From positions 2,046,001 to 2,110,000 of the forward strand of contig OY843587.1 in assembly GCA_963692955.1 (NCBI GenBank): a stretch of DNA of 64,000 nt, read 5' to 3'. The notes under the pieces were generated by a model. It did not search any database. It saw only the letters and a list, made by a program, of their open reading frames with translations, and had not been told where the DNA came from. Positions 24,896 to 39,000 of the stretch are shown here, in pieces. The DNA is from UBA5158 sp963692955. Lineage in GTDB: Bacteria > Pseudomonadota > Gammaproteobacteria > DSM-16500. A program made the position numbers and the translations under genes. Each line of letters starts with the position of its first letter. Within the stretch, counting starts at the first letter, position 1.

Positions 24896-26161
24896 TTAAT
24901 TATGGTGAATAATTTTCGCATTGGTAAGATGTTCTCTATGAAAAAATTGCATGAGACTTAGACTAACCAAACATAAAGCGCTAGCCACCCAGAAAGGCAT
25001 ATATGCATCGATAAATCCTAGAGAACCCACTAGCAATCCGCTTACTGTCCAGGTGATAGAACCAATTGAACTCGTGACGCCCATAATCCAACCTTGCGCA
25101 GAAGCGCCGACTTGATTAGAAAAAATATTCAAACTTACGGTGTAACAAAGCATATCGCAAATGGCATTGATAATTAGCCAACACCACTGTGCGGTTTCCG
25201 AATGACTAAGTGCCGAACCCGCGTTAGCCACCGCCATCAGAAAAATAAAGAATAAGAATGCGTGACTATCATGGGTAAAAGGTTTTAACACAATTTTACT
25301 AAGCAGCGATGTCGTCAGCGTAAAAATCAGCCCAAGAAACGCGACGAACAAACTAAGCTTTGCCAGTGAATAGTGAAACTCTTCGGTCAATACCCAATTA
25401 ATTGTTTGATAATATAAACTCCACGCTAATGCATAACTAAAAAAAAGTAACGCGAGTAATGAAAATTTTCGCTTTCGAAACGCGCCGACAAAAACGGTGA
25501 AGCCTTTAAAGATTTTGATTTTTATTCTCGAACTATAAACTTTGGTATCCTTATAACAAAATAGAATCAGGAATAAATTTAATAATGAAAGCAAAATGGC
25601 GATATAAAACGGCGTTTCATACCCAAAGCTCGTGACAGAATCATAGGCCGCGGCGATTCCACTTAACGCAGGACCAATGATCAATCCCAGCGAGGCAGTG
25701 AAAACCGCCCAAGCGATGTGCCGCGCTTTATTTTCAATCGAGCTATTATCAATGATAGTTGCGATGCATATTGACTGAGTCCCTGCCGCTAACCCTGCGA
25801 TCACTAAACTACAAACGCAAAGAAGATAACTCTTTTGAATAACACTAATGGCACAGATAAAATAACTTAGCGCGCTAGTGCCCAGACAAAATCCCAAAAC
25901 TTTTTTTCTACCTAACTTATCCGACAAGTCGCCTAGGATCGGCGTGCTAAGAAACATGAATAATGGATAGATTGCCAAAGTAAAACCATATAAAAAATCT
26001 TTATACCAACCGACAATATATTTTGGTAGTAACCCTCCCGCTTTCGCCAATAGTAATGGCGTTAGAACCGGCATTGATAAGTTCAACGCCGCATAATCTA
26101 AGAAAATGATGACGAAGATCGGGAGTAATTTATAAAGTTTTTTGCTGATAATGGGCTGCAC
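24896..26161 (-). CDS. MFS transporter (TetA/DHA1-type)
   Basis: The 421-residue protein has twelve membrane segments. Motif A of the major facilitator superfamily is seen in GDLSDKLGRKKVL between helices 2 and 3, and motif C-like GLIIGPALSGIAAA in helix 5, which places it with drug/H+ antiporters (DHA1, TetA-like). The central loop is basic (SSRIKIKIFKG, FRKRKF). Substrate unknown. It is upstream of the MATE gene and divergent from the gene at 26467. Confidence 0.88.
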   Translation of the reverse strand: MQPIISKKLYKLLPIFVIIFLDYAALNLSMPVLTPLLLAKAGGLLPKYIVGWYKDFLYGFTLAIYPLFMFLSTPILGDLSDKLGRKKVLGFCLGTSALSYFICAISVIQKSYLLCVCSLVIAGLAAGTQSICIATIIDNSSIENKARHIAWAVFTASLGLIIGPALSGIAAAYDSVTSFGYETPFYIAILLSLLNLFLILFCYKDTKVYSSRIKIKIFKGFTVFVGAFRKRKFSLLALLFFSYALAWSLYYQTINWVLTEEFHYSLAKLSLFVAFLGLIFTLTTSLLSKIVLKPFTHDSHAFLFFIFLMAVANAGSALSHSETAQWCWLIINAICDMLCYTVSLNIFSNQVGASAQGWIMGVTSSIGSITWTVSGLLVGSLGFIDAYMPFWVASALCLVSLSLMQFFHREHLTNAKIIHHN

Positions 26162-26466
26162 AAATAATACCCTGTCAATGGTTATTTTGTCAAAAAATGA
26201 GTTGATTGTACAATCACGAGACTACAAAGGCAATTTAATAAGTCTAAATATGCCTCAAAGTGTCAACTTGCAAGTGAAAAAACAGCTTAGCTATTTAACG
26301 ATTAATAAACACCAGGGTAAATACTTTTTTTCCCCAGTAGTTACCCTAAAAAAATTGCTTTAATACAGAAAAACTTCCCACCAAACAGAATTGCTATCCC
26401 CCACCCTTTTGTTTAAAATAAGCCCTCATTCGAATAATTTGCGCTCATTAAAAATCGGAGTTACCC
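26162..26466. other. 305-base divergent intergenic region
   Basis: This AT-rich stretch separates the MFS gene from the gene at 26467. A 73-codon frame overlaps the MFS start but has no ribosome site or recognisable product, so I do not call it. I see no hairpin terminator or consensus promoter pair; promoters for both flanks are expected here. Confidence 0.3.
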
Positions 26467-27012
26467 ATGCCTAACCACACCTCTTTCGTCGTCGTCGATA
26501 CTAATCAGAATAAATCCGTACAACTTTTACAAATGACTGATAGCACGGCAAAGAAAAATTTATTAGCACATCTTGTGGTATTAGTAAATAATATCGCTGC
26601 AACTCCAGATACAAAATATAATGACTTCAGCAATCTCTTCGACGATGTTTTAGCCTCCAAAGTTTTTGGGATACATAAAAGCAGCTACGATAGATTTTTC
26701 CATCTTGTGAATACCAGCAGCAAACAAAAAGCGATGGGCATAGTTCGTGACAAAGCTTTTTTAGCTTTTCAAAAAGAGTTTAAAGCGTTAGTGGCGGTAA
26801 ATGAATTTCAAGCGGCCGCGGACAAAGCGGAAGAAGCATCGAATAGCAAAATCTTTAGTGTGCCGCGGCAAAATTGGTTTAAAACGTTTGAAGGCATGAC
26901 TAACTCACAACGCAAGATCGAAGAGATGCTGGATGAGATGGAAGAAGCTATGAAAAAAAATCCGCATGCCGCGGCTTACAGCCGGCCATTGAAAAATCTA
27001 AGAAGAGCTTAG
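26467..27012 (+). CDS. Hypothetical soluble helical protein
   Basis: The 181-residue product (MPNHTSFVVVDTNQNKSVQL...) is helical, without signal peptide or membrane span, and contains a heptad-like acidic segment (IEEMLDEMEEAMKK). CGGAG lies before the ATG. Its stop interlocks with the stop of the convergent giant adhesin gene. I do not recognise a family. Confidence 0.7.
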   Translation: MPNHTSFVVVDTNQNKSVQLLQMTDSTAKKNLLAHLVVLVNNIAATPDTKYNDFSNLFDDVLASKVFGIHKSSYDRFFHLVNTSSKQKAMGIVRDKAFLAFQKEFKALVAVNEFQAAADKAEEASNSKIFSVPRQNWFKTFEGMTNSQRKIEEMLDEMEEAMKKNPHAAAYSRPLKNLRRA

Positions 27013-30000
27013 CTAGCGCAGTTAGGGAAAATAGGTTGTGACACTTGAGTGGTTTCATCATCATTTTGTTGGTCGCTGATTAGTTGCGACAAATTATTTT
27101 GAATGATATCGATCACAACGCTTGTTGCCGATTGGGTCGCGGCATCATTCGCTGGCGTGTTAGTTGAATTAGAATTATTCGTCGTCGGCGAAGTAATAAT
27201 GTTAGCGACATTTGGCGTGCTGCCATCAGAACTAGAAGTCGACGTCGAAGTCGTGCTGGGTGTACTCGCGCTGCTTGGCGGTGTTGGCGGTGGGACATAC
27301 GCGGTAATATTACCGCCGAAAGTGATTCCTGGACCAAAGTAAATCGTTGGCCCGCCATTGATGCTGGCTGAATTTGGCGACAAGAACACAGCATTTTCCC
27401 CTGGCCCGAAGTCAACTTCAGTCGTGCCAGTACCCGCATTATAAACGCCATCAAAACCCGCAACATTGGTAGGATCATCCACTGTGGCTGCGATCGAGCC
27501 GGTAAATGTAACGGTATTCGATTTACTGTTTGTAATATTCAAAGCACTCATGCCGTTGCCGGCGATAGTTTGAATATTGGTGAAATTACCGGTGATGTAA
27601 GCGCCGCCTTGATTCAACGCAAAACCGCTATTGTTCGCGGTCAATGCGAGCGACATTGGCGTTGTATACGCGCTATAGTCAACGACATTGCCTGCAGAAC
27701 TTGTACCATTAATAGTGCCGCTGATACCGCCGTTATTTGCGAAAACGAAATCATTCGTCGCGGTGCCGCCCACTAAATTTTGGATTGAACTAAAGCTAGC
27801 GACACTAGTTAAACTGCCGCTATTCATGCCGGAAATCATAAAAGTGTTAGCGACATTGTTCGCGATAATCGTATTGTTACCACTCCCGCCAACGATATTA
27901 CCGATCGAACCGCCGAGTAACTGGAAGGTATCGCCGTTTGCGCTGCCGCCGAGATTTTGAATATTGGTAAAGGTAAACGTTCCGCCTTGTTCACTGATGC
28001 CACTCACATTACCGACGTTAGCGCCCGTGATATTAAACGTTTGCACATTGCCAGTTTGAAGATTCAGCGTGTTGTTGGAGCCGCCGCCAGTGACAGAAAT
28101 ATTATTGACCGCCAGCGAGCCAGCTAAAGTGACGCTATTATTATTCGTGCCTGTGGTGATGCTAACATTTTTGGAAGCGCCGCTAATGCCAGCATTAACC
28201 GCAATATTGCCGGAGTTGGAGGTAAGCGCCACATTATTACTAATGACAACAACACCGTTATAAGTTTGATTGCCAGTGGTCGCGACGCTTTGCACTTTAG
28301 TCGTGGCTGCGTTAGAAGTTAAACCGCCCAGGCTAGTGATATTATTGCTGAAGCTGACAGTCCCTGACCCTTCTAAATCCAATGTTCCCGCTCCACTCAC
28401 AGTGCCGTTCACAGTGAAATTACCAGTCGTGCTAACTTGGCTGTTGGAATTGACATTCACCGCACCGCTAACGCTGCTGGTGCCTAAGCCAGTTAACGTA
28501 CCGCCATTGAGATTAATGGTGTTAGCGACGTTTATTGCGTTAATTGCCAACGTTCCGCCGGTGATATTGGCGCTGCCCGCACCCAAAGCATTGCTGTTAG
28601 AAATTTCTAATTCGCCAAATGCTGCAGTCGTCGTACCTGAGTAACCAGAATTATTCCCACTTAAAATTATAGTACCGGTGTCGGCCGAACTATTACCAAC
28701 GACAAGATTACCCGTACCTGAAATAGTACCTGCGTATGAACTAGAACCGCTGCCTGACGCGACAGTTAAGGTTTGTCCGCTGCTTAAACCGCTGACGGTA
28801 CCGCCGGTGCCGCTTAACGGGCCGATTAACTGGCTAGTACCATTCAAGTTTAACGTCCCGCCTGAAGTCAGCGCAATACCACTGCTATCCATCAGCGCAT
28901 TGTTAACATTTAATTGCAATGTGCCGGAAGTTACCGAGACAGAGCCAGTGAAAGAATTTGACGCTGTCGCTAATGCTAACGTGCCGCTGCCAGTTATCAC
29001 CAAACTGCCACTGCCGCTCAATGCACCGTTATAAGTATTGGTAGTCGTATTATTGACTGTAAGAGTAACGCCGCTGACAACATCAACGGACCCCATACCA
29101 GTTAACCCATTCAGAGCGGTATTCATTGCCAATCCTAAAGAGCCATTTGCGTCCACCTGTAATGTGCTGGAGGAAATAGCATTAGCATTATTAAGCGTTA
29201 ATGTGCCTTGATTAATTTCAGTCGTGCCGGAATAAGTATTTGCTCCAGATAATTCTAAATTACCCGCGCCGACTTTATCGATTCCAAAACCCGTACCAGA
29301 AATAGTGCCGCTCACATTAAGCGTATTGCCGCTATTACTTACGCCGATTAAGCTATTACTTCCAAGTACCATGTTATTAAGCGTATTCGTGATACCACCC
29401 GCGCTAATATCTACTAACGCACCGCTTGCTCCAATGCCTGAGCCGTTAATCGTAATCGAATTTGTAAAATTAGCAGCACTACTCGTATCGATAGCCAACT
29501 CCGCGCCACTGCTAACAACGGCCGCGCCCGCGCCTAACGCGCTGCCATTCGTCACTTCAACTTCACCGTTTGTTACCGCAGTGCCGCCGGAATAAGTATT
29601 CATCCCGCCTAATACTAAAGTGCCGGTTCCCGCTTGTGTTAAACTGCTGCCGGTGCCGGTGAAATTACCCGTGATAAAACTGGTGCCCAATGTATTCATT
29701 GTCAATGCATGTCCATTGCCCGTGACTGCGGCTAGTGTCACGCTACCGCTCGCCGAGGTATCTTTTAATGTGACCGACGCGCCTAACACGGTAGTACCCG
29801 CGTAAGATTGACTACCTGCCGTGGTGACGTTCGCGCCGATAGAAATACCGCCGCTGCCCGTGCTGCTTAATACTGTTAATGGCGTACTGCCGCCAACGAT
29901 TCCACTTAAAACATCTTGCGCCGTGCCTGACGCTAATGTTAACGCGCCAGCGCCATTCAACGTGCCATTAAACGTGATCGCGTTATTCGTCGTCGCTAAC

Positions 30001-33000
30001 GTTTCCGTGCCGCCGATGGTGACAGCATTACTATAAGTTTGCGTACCAGAAGTGGTAATGCCAGCGCCGATGGTAAGATGAGAAACGGTGGCTGATAAAG
30101 ACGTCAAGCCACTCACCGCTTCTTGCAAGTTAATCGTGCCCGCGCCCGCTAACGTCAATGCGGATGCGCCGCTAATCGAACTATTTAAAAATTCTAACGT
30201 AGAACCGCTGGCCGCGTTAATCGTGCTAGCGTTACCTAATGAAACGGCGCCTTGCAAGGTATCTGTGCCGGAAGAACTCGTATCATTGATAGCACCAGTG
30301 CCGGTTAAATTAATCGCGTTACCAAGAATAATCCCCCCGTTAACATCAAGTGCTGCGCCAGTTGCAACTGCCACACTGCCTGTCCCTAAAGACGAATTAT
30401 TCGAAACGCTAACCACACCGCTATTAACTTGCGTGCCACCGGTGTAACCGCTGGCGCTGCTTAACGTTAAAGTACCGCCGCCAGCTTGAATTAGACTGCT
30501 TGCACCGCTGCCGTCGCTGTAACTACCTAGCGCGCTGTTGCCACCCGTATTTACTGTGAGCGCATGACCGTTACCAGTGACCGCGCCTAAAGTAATGCCG
30601 CCGCTAGCGCTATCTTGTAACGTAACCGCAGCGCCTAAGACCGTCGTTCCAGAATAGGATTGACTACCCGCTGTGGTGATATTCGCGCCGATTAAAACGC
30701 CGCCGCTGCCGGTGCTACTTAAATTCGTCACACCGCTAACAACACCACCGAATGCAGCTTGCGCCGTGCCGGCAGCAACAGTTAACGCATTGCCGCCGCC
30801 AGTGATTGATCCAAAGTTAATTGCAGAATTTGTCGAAGATAAAGTTTCCGTACCACCCATTGTCACCGCGCCGTAACTTTGTGTGCCGGTAGTCGTGATA
30901 TTCGCCCCGATAATTAAACTATTTACCGTAGCGGATAAACTACTTAAGACATTAGCGCCGCCACCACCGCCCACAGCGCCAGCTAAATTAATCATGCCCG
31001 CGCCCACTAACGTTAATGCTTGCGCGCCCGTGATCGTATTACTAAATTTTAACGTGCCACTATTGTCAGAACCAATCGTGCTCGCGCCGCTTAAAGCGAT
31101 TGCGCTACTAATCGTGTCAGTCGTGCCGGTACCAATATCATTAATAACGCCGGTGCCGCCAATACCAGATCCTGATAAAGTTAGCGCATTGGTCAGTGTG
31201 ATATTGTTACTTACATCCAATGCCGCGCCGGAAGCTATGCTCGCCGCACCCGTACCTAAACCACTACTGTTCGTAATGCTGAGAATACCGCTGGAAACTG
31301 AAGTACCGCCGCTATAAGAATTCGCGCCGCTTAAGCCGAGGATACCTGCGCCTACTTTGGTAAGGCTATTGCTGCCATTCATCGCATTGGTAATATTCAA
31401 TGTTTCATTACTGTTAGTTACCCCTACTGAAGCACTGGTTCCTAAAATCACATCACTTAACGCGTTCGTCATGCCGTTACTAATATCAGTGAGACCACCG
31501 GCGTTACTTATACCGGTGCCATTCACAGTGATGGCATTAGCGAACGTAGTATTCGCCGTGGTGCTCAGCGCTAATTCCGCGCCAGCATTGATGGTGGCGG
31601 TACCCGTTCCTAATGAACTAGCATTCGTCAGTTCTACTTCACCAAACTGAACTGTCGCCGTTCCGTTAAAGCCTGTGTTACTACCGCTTAATTCTAATAT
31701 GCCGGTATCCGCTGTGGTGTTGCCCACTTTAAGACTGCCGGTTCCTGCCAGCGTACCGGAAAAATTATCTGTGTTAGCGCCCATGGCAACCGTTAAAGCT
31801 TGCCCGCTAACCAAATTCGTCACGCTGCCGGCGCCCGTCAATCCGCCGATTGTATCACTCAAGCTATTCATATTTAATGTCGCGCCACTGCTAATGTTAA
31901 CAGCGCTGCTGCTACCGATCGCATTCGCAATACCGACTTCAAGGCTGCCAAGCGCTATCGTGGTAGCACCGGTATACGTGTTTAGGCCAGTCAGTTTTAA
32001 CAGACCAGTGTCTCCCGCTTTGCTGCCGACAGTGATACCGCCAGAGCCAGAAATAATACCGCTAAAAGTATCAGTACTAGCACCTTGTGAAATCGTTAAT
32101 ACGCCGCCACCAGTGATAACACTGCCACTGCCAGTGAGACTGCCAATCGCGTCGCTATAGCCATTCATATTTAATGTGTTTGTGCTGACCGACACACTAC
32201 TATTATAACTGATAGCATTATTCACACCCAACGCTAGCGTACCGGCAAAAATTGAGGTGGAACCGGAATAGGTATTGGCCGCGGTTAATTCTACTGTGCC
32301 TGCTCCCGTTTTTAAGAGGCCGACTGCGCCTGATAGTGCGTCTGATAGAACCAACGTTTCAGTAGAACTACTCACGCCAAGGCCGGAACTAACTCCAAAG
32401 CTGACGTTGGAAAGCGTATTGGTAGAACTGCTTGTGCTAGTGTCAACGATAGCACCCGCGACACTCACACCAGTACCGTTGGCAAGAATCGCGTTACTAA
32501 ACGTAGTGTTCGTAGAAGTATTAAGAGTTAATTCCGCGCCTGAAGCAATCGTCGTTAAAGTATTCGCTAAAGAATTATTTGCAGAGACTTGCAGGATGCC
32601 ATGTTGAATAACAATATCAGCTAGCGATGAATTATTTCCACTTAGTGTTAACGTCGCTGTATCCGCCGCGGTATTGCCTAACTGGAAAGTTCCCGCGCCG
32701 GATAATGTTCCAGAGTATGTAGAACTTGTTGTACCCTGAGCAGACGTTAACGTTTGCCCACTAGCGATGTTTGCAATACTGCCCGCACCTGACAATGAGC
32801 CGATGAGCGTGCTAAAACCATTAAGATTTAACGCTGCGCCGGAAGAAATAGTAATAGCGCTAGCTCCAGAAGTCGCGTTGGTTGCGCCGACTTGTAACGT
32901 GCCGCCGGAAACATTCGTCACGCCAGTATAGGTTTCCAAGCCGGATACAATTAACGTACCACTGTTAAGAGTTAACGTTGTGGCTCCGCTAACGACACTT

Positions 33001-36000
33001 GACAACGTACCCCCGCCAGAAAATGTGAGGCTAGATAAATTATTTAAATTCCCAATCGTACCAGCAAGTGTAGCTCCCGATGACGTGTTGATGATTAAAT
33101 TTTCAAGTGTAGTAGAACTACTATTTAGTGAAGTGCTAGATCCAAATGCAATAGAACTATTATTTGAAGTGAGCGTTACACCTGAACTTAACTCTACCGC
33201 AGTGCTACCAGAATAACTTTGGGAACCGTTAGTCGTCACATTCGCGCCGAGCGTTAGTCCTGCGACAGCGGATTCGGAAATTGAATTTAAAGCTCCTGAG
33301 CCGCCCACAACGCCTTGGAAATTCACAGCGCCAGGGCCGGATAACAATAAATCCGCCGCGCCATTAATTGTGTTTGTAAACTCGATAGTTGATCCTGTAT
33401 TCGCGCCTATTACAGGAGCGCCCCCCGCCGTTAACGTAATAGCGCCTTTAAATATGTCAGTGCCGCTAGTGTCTAACGCATACAAAGACGCAGTTCCTGT
33501 CAAAGTGATGGCGTTCATTATATTCGTGAGATCACCGCTTGCGCCTAATAACCCTCCCGATTGGATGAGCACAGCGCCGCTACCAAGGCCAGTATTAGTG
33601 CTAAAGTCTAAGCTGCCATCATTCACAGTCGTACCACCGGTATAACTATTAGCGCCGCTTAATGTTAACGTGCCGTTGCCAGCTTGTGTTAGGCTGCTTG
33701 CGCCACTGCCATCGGCAAAAATTCCTGTGATAGCACTACTGCCATTCGTATTAATTATTAAACCATTGCCATTGCCAGTCACCGCAGCTAACGTCACGCC
33801 GCCGCTGGCCGAGGTATCTTTCAAAGTGACGGAAGAAGCTAACACTGTCGTGCCTGTATAAGATTGACTGCCATCCGTCGTCACATTCGAGCCGATGGAA
33901 ATTCCTCCCGAGCCGGTGCTGCTTAAATTTATCAACGGTGTAGTGCCGCCGACCACGCCGGATAAAATATTCTGCGCTGCACCAGACGCAAGTGTTAACG
34001 CGCCAGCGCCGTTCAACGTGCCATTAAACGTAATCGCGTTATTCGTCGTCGTTAAAGTTTCCGTGCCGCCGACGGTGACAGCATTACTATAAGTTTGCGC
34101 ACCGGTGCTAGTAATGCCAGCGCCGAGCGTCAGATTCGCTACGGTGGATGATAATGAAGTTAAGCCAGTCACCGCTTCTTGCAAATTAATCGTACCTAAA
34201 CCTGATAATGTCAACGCGGACGCGCCGCTAATCGAACCATTTAAAAATTCTAAAGTAGAACCGCTCGCCGCGCTTATTGTGCTAGCACTGCCTAACGCCA
34301 CCGCGCCTTTTAACATATCAATTCCCGAAGAACTACTATCATTAATAGCCCCGGTGCCAGTTAAATTAATCGCGTTAATAATTGTGATACCACCGTTAAC
34401 ATCCAGTGCTGTACCGGTTGCAACCGCGACACTGCCAGCGCCTAAAGCGGTATTATTTGCTACGCTAACAGCGCCACTATTAATTAGTGTGCCGCCGGTG
34501 TAACTACTCGCGCTGCTTAACGTTAAAGTACCGCTGCCAGCTTGAATTAAATTGCTAGCGCCACTGCCATCACTGTAACTACCTAGAGAACTACTGCCCG
34601 CGGTATTAAGAGTTAAAGCATGACCGTTACCAGTGACCGCGCCTAACGCTAACCCGCCGCTCGCGGTATCTGCCAATGTGACATTCGCACCTAGAGAAGT
34701 GGTACCGGCGTATGATTGACCACCGGCTGTTGTCACACTCGCGCCAAGAGCGACATTATCCGCGGTTGATGTGACAGAGTTAACGTTGACAGCTCCTTGC
34801 AAACTTACCGTTCCCGACCCTTGTAAATCGAGAGCGCCTGTACCGCTAACCGTATTGGTAAATTTCAACGTTGAACCAGACGCCGCGTTAAGATTAGAAG
34901 TGCTGCCATTAGCTAACGACACCGCGCCAGAAACTGTATCCGTGCCACTACTATCCACATCATAGATAGATCCTGTGCCGCTCAACGAAAATGAATTTGC
35001 CACGGTAACCTGTCCACTTAAATCCGCGGCGCCACCGTCAGCAACGCTCACAGATCCTGCTCCAAACCCGCTTGCAGTATCAGTGGCGACCGCGCCGCTG
35101 CTGACTGCTGTGCCACCCGTGTAATCGTTAGTGCTATTGGTGATATCTAAAGTACCGCCGGAAGCAGTAACGCTAGTGCTACCTGTAACTTTTCCAGAAA
35201 TGGTTCCGCCGTTGTCGACCGCGATTGAATTGACATTGACCGTGCCGGAAATCGATGTGCCCGTCGTGCTCGACACAGTTAAATTTTGAGCGCCAGCAAC
35301 ATTATTTAATGCGACACTACCAGCGCTAGAGGTGATATTAGCATTGGTAACGAGATTGGTTTGCCCCGCTAAAGTAATATTACCCGTACCAGTAATATCG
35401 CCGTTCAAGTTTAACGTGGTACTAGCAGTCGAGGCTAAGTTAATACCTGCATTCAACGTGATAGTATTGCCAGACATGCTAAACAAAGTTATCGGACTGG
35501 TTAAACTACCAATCGCAGTGGCGAAATCTGAATTACTAAAAGTATTCACGTTGCTATCACCCAGCGTAATAGTGTTAGCACTAAAGTTAAGACCCGTGAT
35601 ATTGCCATTTGATGATGGCGCAAGCGTAATAGCGTTAGCTAGATAACCGCTGGTGGTGATATAGGCAAAAAGATCGGCGTTATTCGTCGCACTCGTCGTC
35701 GTGAAAGTATAATTACCGCTGCTATTTGTTGTAGCAGTGCCTATGCTGACACCGCCTAACGTAAATGTAATCGAATAGTCTTGGTCACCGCCAGTGACTT
35801 GTCCTGATATCGTGCGACTTACCGAAGTGGATTGATAAGGGCCTGGCGTTAACGCGGTTAACACGGCATAGCCACCGTTGGTGCTGGTGTTTTGGGTAAA
35901 GGCCCAAATCGGTAAACCAGAAGTAAAATCGAATCCGGAAAGATTTTGGAAATTTTTTATATCCGCGGTGCTAAGCCCCGTTGCGTCATTACCATTATTC

Positions 36001-39000
36001 GGTGTGCCACTACCTGTAGGTATCAGACCAGGAGCAACAGTGCTGTCGTAAAAGTCATTAGTGAGATAAGCAGCGCCATTGTAAGCATATCCTAAAAATC
36101 CACCCAGTGATCCCGTAGTGGCTGTTCCAGCCGGCGCGGTAATGGTGCTAGCGCTATAAGAAGTAGAAACGAACGCCGAGTAAATACCACCGGCAAAACC
36201 ACCAATATAATCGGAAGAATTATTCGTACTGACATTGCCAATAGAATAAGAGTTTGTAATGTCGCCACTGAAGAACATATAACCTACGAAACCACCGACA
36301 TAATCACTGCCGCCGCCCGCGATCAAAGACACATTACCCGTATTGAAATTCTGATCGATGTCGCCACCTCCGACATAACCAACCACCCCGCCCACTTCTG
36401 CGCCGGGGCCGGTAAAGCTGCCGAAAACGTTTCCCGTATTGTAGGATTGCGTTATATTGCCATAATCCACACCGACGACACCGCCGACATTACCGCCAGT
36501 CACTGTAGCTGAGTTATGCGACGTGGCGATGCTGCCATTATAATTCTCACCCACCAAGCCACCGGTGTCTTGCCCAGTATTAGTGACAGAACCTGAACTG
36601 ACATAATCATTAGTTAACGTACCACCATAGAGATTCGCCGCCAATCCGCCCACTACATCCTTACCTGAAATGTTAACAGCGGCTAGTCCAACATTTTGAA
36701 TGACGCCGCTACTGACCCAATCAAATAAACCTGCGTCCCCGGCAGTATTTTCAAATAAATTCGAGATAACGAAATTACCGCCATCAAAAGTACCGGTAAA
36801 GAGATTATTCGAATTACCAAATAATGGATTAAAGCCAGCGCCGCCATTGTAAGTAGCAGTCGCGCTAGCATCGATATTATTCGCTAAAATATAATTATTT
36901 GAGGTCGGTAATGTCCCGACACCTTGTAGACCATAAATATCGCCAATTTGATAAGGATTACCACTAGAACCATCACCCCCCAACACGCGAGTAAAGGTAG
37001 CATTGTATTGGCTATTATATTCTGAGCCCGCAGCAATATGGAAAGTCCCAGCCACGGTAAATGGTGCTAACGCGGCGCCACCACTATTTTGATAATAATT
37101 ACCGACGTTCAACGTGAAATTATTCACTTCAATCGCAGCACCATTATTCATGATACTTTGCGGCGCGTCTTGCGCGGTCAACACTAAATTTCCTGAACCG
37201 GTAATATTCGCGTTTAGATTTATAGATCCATCAGACGCGTTTAACGTTAGCGTATTCGTGCTCGTGAGAACATTAGCGCTGCCGACCGTAATAGCGTTTC
37301 CAGACCCAGTCTGCGTATCAAACTCGACATTTTGTCCGGCGCTAATCGTACCGAGCGTAGTGGTCGCTGCGTTGTTAACGATAAGAATATCGTTAGCGCC
37401 AGAATTACTAACATTAATCGCGCCCGATAATTGATTGCCTGTGTAATTGCCATTAATATTGCTTTGATTGGTATTATTCAACGTAATGGCATTCGCACCC
37501 GCGTTAAATGTTGAAGATCCGCTCACGACTAACACATCGTTTTCAGTAATAGCCCCGTTCGCATTAACGACCAAGTTACCATTCCCGCCATCCGTTAAAT
37601 CAACATACGGTAATGCGAAGCCGCCCTGGGGAGCGTTCACAGTTAATCCCGCATTAGAACTGGCCGCCGCGGTGATAGAAGTATTGGCGTCAAATATAAA
37701 AGAATCAGCATTAGTTGGTGTTTCAATAGAAGCGCTAGATTGCAAATTGATACTCGTAGAGTCCAATTCACTGGCGCCAGTAGCAGTTAACGCGCCGTTA
37801 CCGCCGACACCTGTACCATTTAAATCTATAGTCAAATTACTGGCGGTAGTGTTATTAAAATTTAACGTACCCCCACTATTTACAAGAATGGTTGATCCTC
37901 CAAAAGATCCGCCATCCAAAGATAACGTACCTGCATTGACCGTGTTGGTATTACCGCCACCATAATACATATCTAAAGTAAGTTTTCCGGTACCATTCTT
38001 GACGAAAGTACCCATCGTTTCGTCTTGCACATCCAGAGAACCTGAACCATCTACTTGAATTGTTCCACCACCGAGTAATCCATCACCCGCGAAGATATGG
38101 GTTCCAGAAGTTTGGATTATTCCGCTGTTATAAAAAGTATAATAACCCCCGGTGAAATCGGCATTTAACGCTAACGTTGCATTTGTATCAAGGTAAATAT
38201 TGGAGATACCGGCTAGCGCTCCAGAATTATTAAAAGTAATTGAGGTGGGCGTCGTGCCATCCCCAAAGTATACATTGGCGCCGTTAAAATTAGAGGAAGT
38301 ATTATTTAAAATAACATTTCCTAGGAAACTTAAATCGGTTGATGTGTTGATGCTGCTGTTGCTTTCAAAAGTGACGGCACCGGTGGTTGAAGCCAGCGTA
38401 GAAGTATTATTGAAATTAACCGTCGACTGATAATCTTGATTCCCAATCGTCGCGACATTGCCGCCAAAATTGACACCGCCGGTATTACTTGCGGTAAAAG
38501 AAGCTAACGCATAATTACCGCCGATAGACGCATCAAATTGAACCGTACCCGGGCCTGTTAACGTCAGTGAGCCAGAATTGCTACTGTCACTATCTACCGC
38601 TTGTTGCACTTCGAAATAATCCGCTGAATTCGAACTGCTGATGGTATTAGTGCCGTTGGTCACTGTCAGCGTGCCGTCTATAGTATTTGATCCAGAATTC
38701 GCAATGGTGCCGCCGTTGGAGACGATATTAATTGGCAAAGTATTACCATTCGTCGCGAGAGCGAGGATAGCACCCGATTCGATGGTAATGGTACCGCTGT
38801 TAGTATTAGCATTAGATAAAAATCCGAGTGTGCCAGCTTGAATATCGAAACTCGTGTTATCGTTTTGGTTACTACTGATATCAAGTTCACCAGCACTGGT
38901 TTTGGTGGCGTTATTATAGTTGCCTAACGGAGATTCTATATTGAGACTTGCGCCTGCGGCGATATCATACGTACCCTCAAAAGAGATACCGCCGTCTTGA

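Noticed and set aside
26142..26363. A 73-codon frame overlapping the MFS start
   Set aside because: Overlaps a well-supported gene on the other strand and lacks a ribosome site.
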